Notes: generated by a model from the sequence alone, not told the origin. Positions 18,228 to 28,525 are shown, counted from the first letter of the stretch. The stretch is DNA of 64,000 bases from Rhodobacteraceae bacterium (ex Bugula neritina AB1) (GCA_001730095.1 MDLF01000063.1:1-64000), one strand, 5' to 3'. Translations and numbers: made by a program.

Positions 18228-19631
18228 CTACATCTCGACGATCTTACCGGGGTTCATGATGTTTTCCGGGTCCAGAGCCGCCTTGATGGCCGCCATATAT
18301 CGGGTGGCTTCGCCCAGCTCCTGCTTCAAATAGGGGCGTTTGCCCTGGCCGATACCGTGTTCGCCGGTACAGGTGCCATCCATTTCAATCGCCATTTCAT
18401 TGAGCCAGCCGATGTATTCATCCGCCTTCTGCCGTTCCGTTTCGCTGTCCATGTCGATCAGCAGCAGCGCATGGAAGTTGCCGTCGCCCACATGGCCAAC
18501 CATCGGCGCCAGCAGGCCCATGCCTTCGGCCTTTTGGCGCGCTGCGCTGACACATTCCGCCAGCCGCGAAATCGGCACGCAAACATCGGTGGACAGCCCC
18601 TTGGCACCAGGGCGCAGCTGCTGGCTGGCCCAGTACATGTCGTGACGTGCCTGCCACAACTTGCTGCGCTCCTCTGGCGTGGAAGTGGCGGAAATGCCGT
18701 AACCGCCGAATTCCTCAGCGATGGAGGCAAACATGTCGGATTGCTCAACCACGCCCGCCTCCGAGCCGTGGAACTCCAGCAAGAGCAGCGGCGTTTCCGG
18801 CAGATCAAGGCCGGAATAGACGTTGGCCGCGCGCACGCTCATCTCATCCAGCAGTTCTATACGGGCCACCGGAATGCCGTATTGAATTGTCATCATCACC
18901 GCGCGGCAGGCGGCGTCAACGCTGCGGAAGGAACACCGGGCGGAGCGGATTGCCTCAGGTATGCCCTGCAGTTTCAGGGTCAGCTCGGTGATCAGGCCCA
19001 GGGTGCCCTCGCTGCCGACCAGAAGGCGTGTGAGATCATAGCCGGCCGCGGATTTCCGGGCCCGCTGCGCGGTGCGGATCACGCCGCCATCGGCCATCAC
19101 CGCTTCCAGTGCCAGCACGTTGTCCTTCATGGTGCCGTAACGCACCGCATTGGTGCCAGAGGCCCGCGTTGCGGCCATACCGCCAAGCGAGGCATTGGCG
19201 CCGGGGTCAATCGGGAAGAACAGCCCTTGGTCGCGCAGATAGGTGTTGAGCTGCTCACGGGTGACGCCCGGCTGCACCACGACGTCAAGGTCTTCGGCAT
19301 GAACCGCGATGATCTGATCCATCCGCATCATGTCGACACAGATGCCGCCGGCAGGTGCATTCACATGCCCCTCCAGCGACGTGCCGGTGCCAAAGGGGAT
19401 AACCGGCACGCCATACTCGGCGCAGACCGCCACGATCTCTGCGACTTCGCGGGTAGACGTTGGAAAGACCACCGCATCCGGTGCCTGATTGGTGATCCAG
19501 GTGGTGGTATGGCCATGCTGTTCGCAAATCGCCTGGCCGGTCTGCAGCCGGTCACCAAACTGCTGCGACAACGCATCAATGGCCGCGGCAATTCCGGCCT
19601 CATTGCGCGGCAGTAACGTGGCTTGGACCAT
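18228..19631 (-). CDS. FAD-linked oxidase, D-lactate dehydrogenase/GlcD type
   Basis: 467-residue flavoprotein with the PCMH/VAO-type FAD-binding domain (PVIPFGTGTSLEGHVNAP, DPGANASLGGMAATRASGTN, RLLVGSEGTLGLITEL) and a C-terminal substrate domain (GHVGDGNFHALLL, GTCTGEHGIGQGK, MNPGKI). This combination is typical of D-2-hydroxyacid dehydrogenases such as LDHD and GlcD. No GlcE or GlcF genes lie beside it, so a stand-alone D-lactate-type enzyme is more likely than glycolate oxidase. ATG 19631 with GGGGAG seven bases upstream was preferred to the start at 19676. Confidence 0.85.
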   Translation of the reverse strand: MVQATLLPRNEAGIAAAIDALSQQFGDRLQTGQAICEQHGHTTTWITNQAPDAVVFPTSTREVAEIVAVCAEYGVPVIPFGTGTSLEGHVNAPAGGICVDMMRMDQIIAVHAEDLDVVVQPGVTREQLNTYLRDQGLFFPIDPGANASLGGMAATRASGTNAVRYGTMKDNVLALEAVMADGGVIRTAQRARKSAAGYDLTRLLVGSEGTLGLITELTLKLQGIPEAIRSARCSFRSVDAACRAVMMTIQYGIPVARIELLDEMSVRAANVYSGLDLPETPLLLLEFHGSEAGVVEQSDMFASIAEEFGGYGISATSTPEERSKLWQARHDMYWASQQLRPGAKGLSTDVCVPISRLAECVSAARQKAEGMGLLAPMVGHVGDGNFHALLLIDMDSETERQKADEYIGWLNEMAIEMDGTCTGEHGIGQGKRPYLKQELGEATRYMAAIKAALDPENIMNPGKIVEM

Positions 19632-19759
19632 GGCAATCTCCCCAGGCAGAGGGCGATACCCCCCGGAACATTTCACCTGTTAACCTACGCATGACGTTTG
19701 CAGGCAAGCAATACCCAGTAGCTGGTATGCATTGCAGGCAGCATCCGGGCGAACCATCT

Positions 19760-21541
19760 CTAGCCGCCCAGCGCTATGCCTTCCCGGCGTGGGTCTGCTG
19801 CGCCTTTCAGAACGCTGCCGATGTCAATCGCATGCAAGCCAGAGGTGAGGTCGCGGGCGTTCACCTCGAACCCCAAATCCATCAGCGGCTGCGCCAGTTC
19901 CTCGGCGCTGGTGCCCGCCTCCACATCATAGGTGCCGAAACGGTTGACCAGATGCGGCAGTGCCAGCGCCTCCTGGATCCCCATGCCCCAATCCGCCCAG
20001 GCGATGATCGATTTGGCCACATAGCCGATGATCCGGCTGCCGCCGGGGGAGCCGATTGCCAGCACCGGCTTGCCGTCCTGCATGACAATGGTCGGCGCCA
20101 TGGAAGAACGCGGGCGCTTGCCCGGCTCCAGCCTGTTGGCAATTGGCCTGCCATTGTGCTGCGTGCGGAAGGAAAAATCCGTCAGCTCATTGTTCAGCAG
20201 GAAACCGTTTGTCATCAGCCGCGAGCCAAAAGCATTTTCGATGGTCGAGGTCATCGATAAAACGTTTCCGTACTGGTCGACGATGGAAATATGCGAAGTC
20301 GACGGCAGCTCGATCGAGTCATCTCTGGCCCATAGCATCGCGTGATCCCAGGGCGGCTTGCCAGCGCCTGCCTCCTCCAGCGCCGTCGCCCGTTCCAGCA
20401 GCATCGCGCGTTCGTCCAGATAGGCAGGTTCGACCAGCCCGGCGTCCGGCACCGGCACAAAATCACTGTCGGCCATGTAAAGCCCACGGTCGGCAAAGGC
20501 GAGCCGGGAGGCATCGCCGATCAGACGCCAGGCCTCGGCGCTGTCGGCGCCCAGCGCCGCCATGTCAAAGCTGTTCAGCATGCCAAGGATCTGCCCCACA
20601 GTCAGCGCGCCCGAAGACGGAGGCCCCATGCCGCAGGCTTCAAACTGCCGGTAAGCCGCACAAACGGCCGGGCGTTCCTTGACCTTGTAAAGCCCCAGAT
20701 CCGCAGCTGAGAGCACGCCTGGATTGCCAGGCGCATTCTGCACTGTCTGAACAATTCCGCCAGCGATGGAGCCACCATAGAACGCCTCTGCCCCGTCATG
20801 CGCCAAAGCACGCAATGTCGCTGCATAGTCCGGGTTCACAAGCATATCGCCCGTTTGCAAGGGCACGCCACCGGGCAGGAAATATTCTGCGGTCGCCGGA
20901 AAACGTCCCAGCCGTTCGGCGTCGCGTTCAACCAGCCCGGCAAGGCGCGCAGAGACCGCAAACCCACTCTCGGCCAGCTGAATGGCCGGTTCAAACAGCG
21001 ACGGCCAGTTTGCGCGGCCCCAGCGTCGGTGGGCCGCCTCCAGCAGCGCCGGCGTGCCTGGCGTGCCAACAGACAGGCCGCCGACAACAGCATCGAAGAA
21101 TTGCAGCGGTTCGCCGGTTTCATCCTGAAACAGGGTCGGTGTGACCGCCAGCGGCGCGGTTTCGCGCCCGTCCAGCGTGGTCAATTCACCGGTCGCAGCG
21201 TCATACCAGACCAGAAAAGCGCCGCCGCCCAGGCCGGAGGACTGTGGCTCCACCAGCCCCAGCACGGTCTGCACCGCCACCATGGCATCTGCCGCCGTGC
21301 CGCCTGCCCGCAGCACGGCCGCGCCGGCCTCGACTGCATGCGGATTGGCGGCAGCAACCATCCAGTTTTCGGCTTCCACTGCCTGACCTGCCGCCTTGGC
21401 CTTCAGCGCAGCAGCAACCGCAGGAGAAAGCGCCGTAAACGCACCTTCCGTCGCAGCCTCCGGGGCAACCGCATCTGCGGCCTCCTGCCCGGCGGCGGAC
21501 CCCGCAGCAAACACTGCGGCAGCCAGAAATACAGACTTCAC
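19760..21541 (-). CDS. ggt: Gamma-glutamyltransferase (exported)
   Basis: 593-residue precursor with an N-terminal signal peptide (KSVFLAAAVFAAGSAAGQ). It transfers or hydrolyses the gamma-glutamyl group of glutathione and related peptides in the periplasm. The precursor cleaves itself before the nucleophile Thr415 (PSTSHISIVD), giving large and small subunits. GLVEPQSSGLGGGAFLV, NELTDFS and SMAPTIV, IGSPGGSRII are further family blocks. The start is GTG at 21541 with GGAGGG upstream. It lies 40 bases downstream of a 2-hydroxyacid dehydrogenase gene, so the two may be co-transcribed. Confidence 0.95.
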   Translation of the reverse strand: MKSVFLAAAVFAAGSAAGQEAADAVAPEAATEGAFTALSPAVAAALKAKAAGQAVEAENWMVAAANPHAVEAGAAVLRAGGTAADAMVAVQTVLGLVEPQSSGLGGGAFLVWYDAATGELTTLDGRETAPLAVTPTLFQDETGEPLQFFDAVVGGLSVGTPGTPALLEAAHRRWGRANWPSLFEPAIQLAESGFAVSARLAGLVERDAERLGRFPATAEYFLPGGVPLQTGDMLVNPDYAATLRALAHDGAEAFYGGSIAGGIVQTVQNAPGNPGVLSAADLGLYKVKERPAVCAAYRQFEACGMGPPSSGALTVGQILGMLNSFDMAALGADSAEAWRLIGDASRLAFADRGLYMADSDFVPVPDAGLVEPAYLDERAMLLERATALEEAGAGKPPWDHAMLWARDDSIELPSTSHISIVDQYGNVLSMTSTIENAFGSRLMTNGFLLNNELTDFSFRTQHNGRPIANRLEPGKRPRSSMAPTIVMQDGKPVLAIGSPGGSRIIGYVAKSIIAWADWGMGIQEALALPHLVNRFGTYDVEAGTSAEELAQPLMDLGFEVNARDLTSGLHAIDIGSVLKGAADPRREGIALGG

Positions 21542-21580
21542 GAAAAACCCTCCCTAACAATTCCAGCGGTGCCGCCGCCC

Positions 21581-22567
21581 TTACAGCATGGATGGCACAA
21601 CCTGATCCGGCGGCCGGTGGCCATCTTCAAATGTCTTGATATTCAGCAGCACCTTTTCGCCCATTTCCATACGGCCCTCGATGGTGGCCGAGCCCATATG
21701 CGGCAGCAGCACCACATTGGGCAGTTCGCGCAGGCGCGGGTTGATATCGGTGCCATGCTCATAAACGTCGAGCCCGGCGCCTGCGATCTCATTCGCGCGC
21801 AGCATCCGGGTCAGCGCGTGCTCATCGATCACCTCCCCGCGAGAGGTGTTGACGATCACCGCAGAGGGTTTCATCAGCTTCAGCCGCCGCGCATTCATCA
21901 GATGAAAGGTGGAGGGCGTCGAGGGGCAATTCACTGAGATCACATCCATCCGCGCCACCATCTGGTCAAGGCTCTCCCAATAGGTCGCCTCAAATGTTTC
22001 CTCGGTCTCTGGCCGCAGCCGACGGCGGTTGTGATAATGGATCTGCATGCCAAAGGCCGAGGCGCGTTTGGCCACCGCCTGGCCGATCCGGCCCATGCCC
22101 AAAACACCCAGGCGGCGCCCGGCGATCCGCCCGCCTAACAAAGCGGTCGGCGCCCAGCCCTGCCAGTCGCCCTTCTGCATCACCGCCAGCCCTTCGGGCA
22201 TGCGGCGCACCACTGCCATGATCAGCGCCATTGCCATATCGGCGGTGTCATCGGTCAGCACGCCGGGCGTATTCGACACCAGAATCCCGCGCTGACGGGC
22301 GGTGCCCACATCAATATGGTCGATCCCTGCGCCGTAATTGGCAATCAGCTTCAGCCGCTCGCCCGCCTGGCCCAACAACCCGGCATCGATGGTATCGGTG
22401 ACCGTCGGCACCAGCACATCAGCCTCTTTCATCGCCGTGGCCAGCTCTGCCTTGGTCATCGGCCTGTCATCCTCGCGCAGACGCACATCGAACAGCTCGC
22501 TCAGCCGGGTTTCCACAGGTTCCGGCAACCGTCGCGTAACAACAACACTCAATCGGTCTCTTGGCAC
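21581..22567 (-). CDS. D-isomer-specific 2-hydroxyacid dehydrogenase (glyoxylate/hydroxypyruvate reductase-like)
   Basis: 328-residue NAD(P)-dependent dehydrogenase. The nucleotide-binding motif is GVLGMGRIGQAVAKRA; the catalytic Arg lies in NTSRGEVID and the His in LLPHMGSAT; NYGAGIDHID is the lid/substrate region. The overall pattern is that of glyoxylate reductase GyaR/GhrB-like enzymes, acting on glyoxylate or hydroxypyruvate. The start is GTG at 22567 with GGGAG eight bases upstream. It is the first gene of a possible pair with ggt. Confidence 0.9.
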   Translation of the reverse strand: MPRDRLSVVVTRRLPEPVETRLSELFDVRLREDDRPMTKAELATAMKEADVLVPTVTDTIDAGLLGQAGERLKLIANYGAGIDHIDVGTARQRGILVSNTPGVLTDDTADMAMALIMAVVRRMPEGLAVMQKGDWQGWAPTALLGGRIAGRRLGVLGMGRIGQAVAKRASAFGMQIHYHNRRRLRPETEETFEATYWESLDQMVARMDVISVNCPSTPSTFHLMNARRLKLMKPSAVIVNTSRGEVIDEHALTRMLRANEIAGAGLDVYEHGTDINPRLRELPNVVLLPHMGSATIEGRMEMGEKVLLNIKTFEDGHRPPDQVVPSML

Positions 22568-22769
22568 TTGTGATCTCCCTTGGGCTTTTCATTTTGCACG
22601 CCTCCATGGCATCGTGGCGCAGGATGCGCAGAGGCACAAGAACCCAACCGCATTCCCCCTGTCACCCGCCCGGAAATTTGCCGGGCGCGGCGGGGCAAAA
22701 CCAGACGGGCAGACCATCGGACCAAGAGGCTGGGCATAACCCGGCAGGACAAGAAGAGGCGGGCAGGCA

Positions 22770-23282
22770 GTGAAAAACGCGGCAATGGCAATGCGCCATC
22801 TGGCAGCGGCAGCAGCATTGACGGTGCTGACCGCCATGGTCTGTGCAGCCGAAACCCGCGGACCGGTCACCAACCTTCCCCTGCCCCGCTATGTCTCGAT
22901 GAAAGCCGCCAAGGGCAATGTCCGCCGCGGCCCGTCGCTGACCCATAAGATCGACTGGGTGTTCAAACGTCGCGGCATGCCGCTGGAGATCACCGCGGAA
23001 TACGGCCATTGGCGCCGGGTGCAGGACCGCGACGGCGCCGGCGGCTGGGTGCATTATGCGCTGCTGTCCGGTGTGCGCACCGTGCTGATCGAAGAGGACA
23101 TGCTGACCGTACATGCCCGCCCCGACACCCGCGCGCCTGTGACGGCCGCTTTCGAACTGGGCGTGGTCGCACGGCTTGGCGACTGCGAAACCAGCTGGTG
23201 TGAAATCTCGGCCGGCGGCTACAGCGGCTGGGCACCCAAGAAAAAACTCTGGGGCGTCGCCCCGGATGAGCTGCGCGAATAA
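22770..23282 (+). CDS. Exported bacterial SH3-domain protein
   Basis: 170 residues with a signal peptide (HLAAAAALTVLTAMVCAAE) and two SH3b-like units: GNVRRGPSLTHKIDWVFKR with GGWVHYALL, then VHARPDTRAPVTAAF with GYSGWAPKKKLWGV. Such domains often bind the cell wall. The start is GTG at 22770, or ATG at 22785 or 22791; all keep the signal peptide. Divergent from the 2-hydroxyacid dehydrogenase gene. Twin hairpins follow downstream. Confidence 0.8.
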   Translation: MKNAAMAMRHLAAAAALTVLTAMVCAAETRGPVTNLPLPRYVSMKAAKGNVRRGPSLTHKIDWVFKRRGMPLEITAEYGHWRRVQDRDGAGGWVHYALLSGVRTVLIEEDMLTVHARPDTRAPVTAAFELGVVARLGDCETSWCEISAGGYSGWAPKKKLWGVAPDELRE

Positions 23283-23329
23283 TCCCCTTCTTTGCGGTTT
23301 TCATCTTTCCCAAAATACTCCGGGGTGAA

Positions 23330-23363
23330 TTGGGCCCCAGGCCCAAGAGGGGCAGCGCCCCTC
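23330..23363 (+). terminator. Twin GC hairpins, repeat-like, after the SH3 gene
   Basis: TTGGGCC/GGCCCAA (23330-23346) is followed at once by GAGGGGC/GCCCCTC (23347-23363). The preceding AAAATACTCCGGGG and these hairpins resemble short dispersed intergenic sequences that I recall from many Roseobacter genomes. It may act as a terminator without a T run. The remaining DNA to 23587 shows no gene and should carry the icd promoter. Confidence 0.5.
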
Positions 23364-23587
23364 TCCGCCCGGCTCAGGGCCAGCCGCGGCAATCCGCGCA
23401 GGAGCCGGATACGCCAGACCATTGCACCTGCAGCAATCCTGTTCTACATGGGAGCCATATCAATGGCTTCCCAAGCCTGTTCCGGCCCCGTCAGGCTGCG
23501 CCGAAACACCACTGGAATAACCCCTGGCACGGGCCTCGCCCGGCTGACGTCATAAACGCCTCCAAGATCGCTGAAAGGTTGTGAAAC

Positions 23588-25801
23588 ATGGCAGATAATC
23601 AAACTCCGGACATATTGTATACCATTGTAGACGAAGCTCCCGAACTGGCCTCGGCGTCCTTCCTGCCGATCATCCGCAAGTTCGCCGCCGCCGCCGGTGT
23701 TTCCGTCGGCACCAAAGATATTTCCCTGGCCGGCCGCATCATCGCCACCTTCCCGGAAAATCTGACCGACGCACAGCGCCAGAACGATGATCTGGCAGAA
23801 CTGGGCCAGCTGGTGAAGACCCCGGACGCCAATGTCATCAAACTGCCGAATATCTCTGCCTCGGTGCCGCAGCTGGTCGCTGCCATCACTGAACTGCAGG
23901 GTCAGGGCTACGCCATTCCGAACTACCCGGAAGACCCGTCCTCAGAGGCCGAAAAAGCCATCCGCGCCCGCTATGACGCCATCAAGGGCTCGGCCGTGAA
24001 CCCGGTTCTGCGTGAAGGCAATTCCGACCGCCGCGCCGCCAAGGCCGTCAAAAACTATGCCAAGGCCAACCCCCATTCGATGGGCGCGTGGGACTCGGGC
24101 AGCAAGACCAAAGTCTCGTCGATGCCCGGCAACGACTTCTATGCCAACGAAAAATCGGCGACCATCAGCGCCGCCCAGGCCGGTGACGCGACAATCGAAT
24201 TCACCGCCAAGGACGGGACTGTCACCGTTCTGAAAGACTCCTGGCCACTGGAAGAAGGCACCGTGGCAGACGCCACCTTCATGTCTGCCAAAGCCCTCGC
24301 GTCCTTCCTTGCAAGCGCCATCGAGGACACCAAGGCCGACGGCACCATGTTCTCGCTGCACATGAAAGCCACCATGATGAAGGTCTCCGACCCGATCATC
24401 TTTGGCCATGCGGTCAAGGCCTGGCTGGCACCCGTGTTTGAAAAATTCAGCGCCGAGCTGGAGGCGCTGGGTGTGAACCCGAACTCTGGCATGGGCGATC
24501 TCTTGGACCGCGTTTCCGGCAATGCCGATATCATGGCAGCGATTGAGGCCGTCACGACTGAACGCCCCGCCATGTATATGGTCGACAGCGACAAGGGCAT
24601 CACCAACCTGCATGTGCCCTCGGATGTGATCATCGACGCCTCAATGCCCGCGGTGATCCGCGCCGGCGGCAAGGGCTGGGACGCGGCAGGCAACAAGGGC
24701 GACACCAACTGCGTGATCCCCGACCGCTGCTATGCCACCGTCTATGACGAAAGCATCAATTTCTTCAAAGCCAATGGCGCGCTGGACGTAACCACCGCCG
24801 GTGCTGTCGCCAACGTTGGCCTGATGGCACAGAAGGCTGAGGAATACGGCTCTCATCCGACCACATTCGAGGCCCCCGCAGACGGCACCATCCGCGTGGT
24901 TCTGGCCAATGGTGAAACCCTGCATTCCCACGACGTGGAAGCAGGCGACATCTGGCGCTCCTGCACCGTCAAGAAAGCCCCGATCGAGAACTGGATCCAG
25001 CTGGCGATGGACCGTCAGCGCCTGACCGGCTCCGAGGCGATCTTCTGGCTGGACGCAAACCGCGCCCATGACGCCGAGCTGATCAAATACGTGCAGCCCG
25101 CGCTGGAGGCCGCAGGTGTGGCGGACAAATTCGTGACCCTCGCCCCGCGCGAAGCCACGGCGCAGTCGCTAAAGACCATCACCGCAGGCAACGACAGCAT
25201 CGCCATCACCGGCAACGTGCTGCGCGACTACCTGACCGACCTGTTCCCGATCCTGGAGCTGGGCACCTCGGCCAAGATGCTGTCGATCGTGAAGCTGATG
25301 AACGGCGGCGGCTTGTTTGAAACCGGCGCCGGCGGCTCGGCCCCCAAGCACGTGCAGCAGCTGGTGGAGGAAAACCACCTGCGCTGGGATTCGATGGGCG
25401 AATTCTGCGCCCTGGGCGAAAGCCTGAATTTCCTGGCCGACAGCAAAGGCAACGCCAAGGCAGGCGTGCTGGGCGCCGCCGCCGAGGACGCCACCCAGGG
25501 CATCCTCGACCACAACCGCTCGCCCTCGCGCAAGGTCGGACAGCCGGACAACCGCGACAGCCACTACTGGTTTGCCCGCTACTGGGCCGAAGCGCTGGCG
25601 GCACAGGGCGACGATGCCGAACTGGCCGCGCATTTTGCCCCCATCGCCAAGGAGCTGGGCGCCAAAGAAGAACAGATCCTGTCCGAGCTGGCAGCAGCCC
25701 AGGGCCCGGCGGCCGACATCGGCGGCTATTATCGCCCGAGTGTTGAGCTGAAAGCCAAGGTGATGCGCCCCTCGGCCACGCTGAACGCGATCATCGGCTG
25801 A
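23588..25801 (+). CDS. icd: NADP-dependent isocitrate dehydrogenase, monomeric type
   Basis: 737-residue monomeric isocitrate dehydrogenase (IDH-II), which oxidises isocitrate to 2-oxoglutarate in the TCA cycle. It is unrelated in length to the 400-residue dimeric form. Recognisable blocks are [27 protein letters not shown] (substrate phosphate-like carboxylate binding), [14 protein letters not shown] and [20 protein letters not shown], with [17 protein letters not shown] near the end. It stands alone with a strong terminator. Its product, 2-oxoglutarate, is also the end product of the hydroxyproline cluster downstream. Confidence 0.97.
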   Translation: MADNQTPDILYTIVDEAPELASASFLPIIRKFAAAAGVSVGTKDISLAGRIIATFPENLTDAQRQNDDLAELGQLVKTPDANVIKLPNISASVPQLVAAITELQGQGYAIPNYPEDPSSEAEKAIRARYDAIKGSAVNPVLREGNSDRRAAKAVKNYAKANPHSMGAWDSGSKTKVSSMPGNDFYANEKSATISAAQAGDATIEFTAKDGTVTVLKDSWPLEEGTVADATFMSAKALASFLASAIEDTKADGTMFSLHMKATMMKVSDPIIFGHAVKAWLAPVFEKFSAELEALGVNPNSGMGDLLDRVSGNADIMAAIEAVTTERPAMYMVDSDKGITNLHVPSDVIIDASMPAVIRAGGKGWDAAGNKGDTNCVIPDRCYATVYDESINFFKANGALDVTTAGAVANVGLMAQKAEEYGSHPTTFEAPADGTIRVVLANGETLHSHDVEAGDIWRSCTVKKAPIENWIQLAMDRQRLTGSEAIFWLDANRAHDAELIKYVQPALEAAGVADKFVTLAPREATAQSLKTITAGNDSIAITGNVLRDYLTDLFPILELGTSAKMLSIVKLMNGGGLFETGAGGSAPKHVQQLVEENHLRWDSMGEFCALGESLNFLADSKGNAKAGVLGAAAEDATQGILDHNRSPSRKVGQPDNRDSHYWFARYWAEALAAQGDDAELAAHFAPIAKELGAKEEQILSELAAAQGPAADIGGYYRPSVELKAKVMRPSATLNAIIG

Positions 25802-25824
25802 TCCCAGCGGACAGTCTGAAACGG

Positions 25825-25857
25825 AAAACGCCCGGGAACGCCTTTCCCGGGCGTTTT
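25825..25857. terminator. Bidirectional terminator between icd and the chemoreceptor gene
   Basis: AAAACGCCCGGGA and TCCCGGGCGTTTT form a perfect 13-base stem around ACGCCTT. The T run on one strand and the A run on the other allow it to end both converging transcripts. Confidence 0.9.
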
Positions 25858-25876
25858 TGCTTTCAATGCGCCCCGG

Positions 25877-27784
25877 TCAGAAGTCCTGCCACAGATCACG
25901 AGCTGCGTTGCCGCTGGCCGCTGCAGCGGCGGGCTGAAGTGCGGGCTGGGGCGCGGGCGGCATATCCCAATCCTCATTGCCATGGGCCGTCGGGGCTGGC
26001 GCCGGTGGTCTTGCAGCCCTGGCCGCCGCCGGGGCTGCTGGCAGGCTGCCGCCTGCAATCTTGAAATGGGCAACCAGATCGCTCAGCTTGGAGGCATCTG
26101 TTTTCAGCATATGGCCGGCGGCGGTCGCTTCTTCCACCATTGCCGCGTTCTGCTGGGTCACCTGATCCAGCTGGGTGACGCCGGTGTTGATCTCGTTCAG
26201 GCCGGTGGACTGCTCCGCCGCGCCTTCGGCAATGCCGGACACCAGCTGCGAGATATGGCTGACCTGGCTGACAATGCTTTGCAGCGCGTCACCCGCCTTG
26301 CCCACCAGATCCACACCGCGCGCAACCTGGCCAGAGCTGTCGGAGATCAGCACCTTGATCTCCATCGCCGCGTCTGACGACCGCTGCGCCAGCGCCCGCA
26401 CTTCCGAAGCCACAACCGCAAATCCGCGGCCTGCCTCGCCTGCGCGCGCAGCCTCAACGCCTGCGTTCAGCGCCAGAAGGTTGGTCTGGAAGGCAATGTC
26501 GTCAATGACGCTGATGATCTGGCTGATCTTGGTCGAGCTTTCCTCGATCTCGGTCATGGCAGAAACCGCGCTTTGCACCACTTCGCCGCTGGTCCGGGCT
26601 TCTTCCTTGGCTTCATCCATGGTGGCCTCGACGCTGCGGGCGCCCTCGGCGGCGGATTTCACGCTTGCTGTCAGCTCATCCAGTGCCGCCGCCGTCTGCT
26701 CCAGCGTCGCCGCCTGGCTCTCGGTGCGGTGCGACAGGTCGTCAGACGCCTGACTGATCTCGGCAGCACCGCTGCGGATGCTGGAGGCGGCGGCGATCAC
26801 CTGCTCCACCGTGCCGCTGAGGTTCTTGGCAGTGGCATTGAAATCCTGGCGCAGCTGCTCATAGTCCTCGGGAAACACCTCTGTGATCTGTGCCGTCAGA
26901 TCGCCGTGGGACAGCGCCGACAGTTTGCTGCTAAGCACCCCCACAACCCTGCTGCGCTTGTCATTCAGGGCGTGTTCCGCGTCTTCCAGCTCCTGCTGGC
27001 GGATCAGCGCCTGACGGAACACATCAAGGCTCTGGGCGATCTCCCCCAGTTCGCTGCGCGCATTGGCTGACGGGATTTCGCTGCTGGTATCGCCATCCGC
27101 CATTGTCTGCATGCGGGTTTTCAACCCGTTGAGCGGACCGGTGACGCTGCCGGTGATGAAATAGGCCGAAACCGCCAGGGTCAGAAGGCTGATCCCGAAA
27201 ATGATCAGCGCCTCGGTGCGCATCACGGAAACCCCTGCCTCGATATCAGCAACATAGGCACCGGTGCCGACAATCCAGCCCCAGGGTTTGTAGGCCTGTA
27301 CATAACCGATTTTGGCTTCCACCACATCGGACCCGGGTTTCTTGAAGTAATAGGTCAGCTCTCCTGCCCCCTTGGAAGCAGCAATCTTCTCCAGCTCCTC
27401 GAAGACCTTGATGCCGGTCACATCCTTGAAGGCCCCCTGATTGGTGCCCACCCAGTCCGGCATCACCGGATGCGCCTGAACCACCAGATCGTGGTCAAAG
27501 ACAAACACATAGCCAGACCCGCCGAACTTCAGCGCGGTCAGCCGTTCGCGGCCGATATCGCGGGCCTCCTGCTCTGTAAAGCGGCCGGATTTGACGCCCT
27601 CCTCCAGGTCGTGCAACAGGCTGACCGCCGCGTCGGTGACGTTATGCAGCTCAGAATAACGCATCTCATATGCATTTTTTACGGACTGCGAAAGCAGCAG
27701 AAAGGTCAGCGTCGCCATCAGGCTGAGGGCAAGCGCAGCCAATGCGTAAATCCGCACCGGCAGTCGATAGAAAAAGGCTGGCAT
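25877..27784 (-). CDS. Methyl-accepting chemotaxis protein with sCache sensor
   Basis: 635-residue transmembrane chemoreceptor. TM1 lies at about residues 12-33, followed by a periplasmic single-Cache domain (GGSGYVFVFDHDLVVQAHP, PWGWIVGTGAYV), TM2 at about 190-212, HAMP, and a cytoplasmic coiled coil with the conserved hairpin tip (AFQTNLLALNAGVEAARAGE). A Pro/Ala-rich linker ends in LWQDF, a WxxF-type C-terminal pentapeptide that in other receptors tethers CheR or CheB. Ligand unknown; sCache domains often bind small organic acids. No che genes lie nearby. Starts at ATG 27784. Confidence 0.95.
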   Translation of the reverse strand: MPAFFYRLPVRIYALAALALSLMATLTFLLLSQSVKNAYEMRYSELHNVTDAAVSLLHDLEEGVKSGRFTEQEARDIGRERLTALKFGGSGYVFVFDHDLVVQAHPVMPDWVGTNQGAFKDVTGIKVFEELEKIAASKGAGELTYYFKKPGSDVVEAKIGYVQAYKPWGWIVGTGAYVADIEAGVSVMRTEALIIFGISLLTLAVSAYFITGSVTGPLNGLKTRMQTMADGDTSSEIPSANARSELGEIAQSLDVFRQALIRQQELEDAEHALNDKRSRVVGVLSSKLSALSHGDLTAQITEVFPEDYEQLRQDFNATAKNLSGTVEQVIAAASSIRSGAAEISQASDDLSHRTESQAATLEQTAAALDELTASVKSAAEGARSVEATMDEAKEEARTSGEVVQSAVSAMTEIEESSTKISQIISVIDDIAFQTNLLALNAGVEAARAGEAGRGFAVVASEVRALAQRSSDAAMEIKVLISDSSGQVARGVDLVGKAGDALQSIVSQVSHISQLVSGIAEGAAEQSTGLNEINTGVTQLDQVTQQNAAMVEEATAAGHMLKTDASKLSDLVAHFKIAGGSLPAAPAAARAARPPAPAPTAHGNEDWDMPPAPQPALQPAAAAASGNAARDLWQDF

Positions 27785-28152
27785 TTTTAGTGGGGTCCTT
27801 CAATTTCGGGCCGTCTTCCTCTTTCCAATAGGGTTCCGATCCTAAGAAAGTCCTAGCGAATCCCCGCCGACCGCTGCGCAAAATCGCAACACTATTGCTC
27901 CCCAAAAGCCACAGCGCTTGGGCGGCCTGATTTGCCTGCTTCGCAGACGCCCTGCAGGGGGTTAAACAGCGGGTCTTCCAGGGGACTTTCCGGTCCTCAT
28001 CGAAGCCCCTCAGCAGGAAAGGGCATCACATGTATTTTGACCGTTTTGCCCCTTGGGGGCTGATCCGCGGCTGATCCGATTTCCGGACCGGCGCGATCCT
28101 GTTTGCTGGCAGACCAGCCAACGCATCAGAACTCGATTACTGGAAAAACATC
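27785..28152. other. Intergenic stretch with no supported gene
   Basis: 370 bases between the chemoreceptor start and a short plus-strand frame. Mixed composition, no recognisable protein pattern and no clear hairpin terminator. It should contain the chemoreceptor promoter; I could not pick out a convincing sigma-28-type site. Confidence 0.4.
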
Positions 28153-28335
28153 ATGGGCAATTCTGTCCGCGATGGCGGCCTGCACGCTGAAAACAGCGGC
28201 GGCACCATCACGAAATTCTATACTCCAAAGGCCTGGATCGACGGCCAGGCCGAACAGCAGCTGGCAATCTCTGCCAGATTGGCAGGCGTGCGCCGGTTCA
28301 AGGGTCCGGGCTTTGAGGAGAAAACCGGCCTCTGA
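28153..28335 (+). CDS. 60-residue protein, possibly a remnant of an RtcB-like N-terminus
   Basis: A short frame with protein-like composition. It opens MGNSVRDGG and contains TPKAWIDGQAEQQLAISARL. This recalls the N-terminus of RtcB-type RNA ligases of the kind found with PrfH (a tryptophan, I-D/E-G, then A--QL--(T/S)A-L-G), from memory only. The protein stops at residue 60, before the usual PDLHPGK metal-binding block, so it would be inactive. It may instead be an unrelated small protein. The ribosome-binding site is weak (TGGAAAA). Confidence 0.4.
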   Translation: MGNSVRDGGLHAENSGGTITKFYTPKAWIDGQAEQQLAISARLAGVRRFKGPGFEEKTGL

Positions 28336-28466
28336 CGGGCAGAACGCCCAGTGATAGCGCGGCGGCGGCTTGTCCGCTGCCGCGCTGTCCTGCCGAAAGC
28401 GGCGGGAAGAATGCGCTTAACATTCTGAAATTATTTCGGAAACTCAAGGATCTCACATATTTGTAG

Positions 28467-28490
28467 TTTTTGTATCCAATATCCTGTATT
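28467..28490 (+). promoter_or_regulatory. Putative GntR operator upstream of the hydroxyproline importer
   Basis: TTTTGTATCC followed by AA and TATCCTGTATTT. It matches the site at 36994-37017 at 22 of 24 positions and lies 36 bases before the hypM start. The repeated TATCC at seven-base spacing and related half-sites beside the GntR gene suggest binding by that regulator. Confidence 0.6.
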
Positions 28491-28525
28491 TGATTCTCCA
28501 TAACAAACACCGACAGGAGGATCTC

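Noticed and set aside
18079..18333. Plus-strand 84-codon frame with a fair ribosome-binding site
   Set aside because: It overlaps the FAD oxidase gene by about 100 bases on the other strand and resembles no protein.
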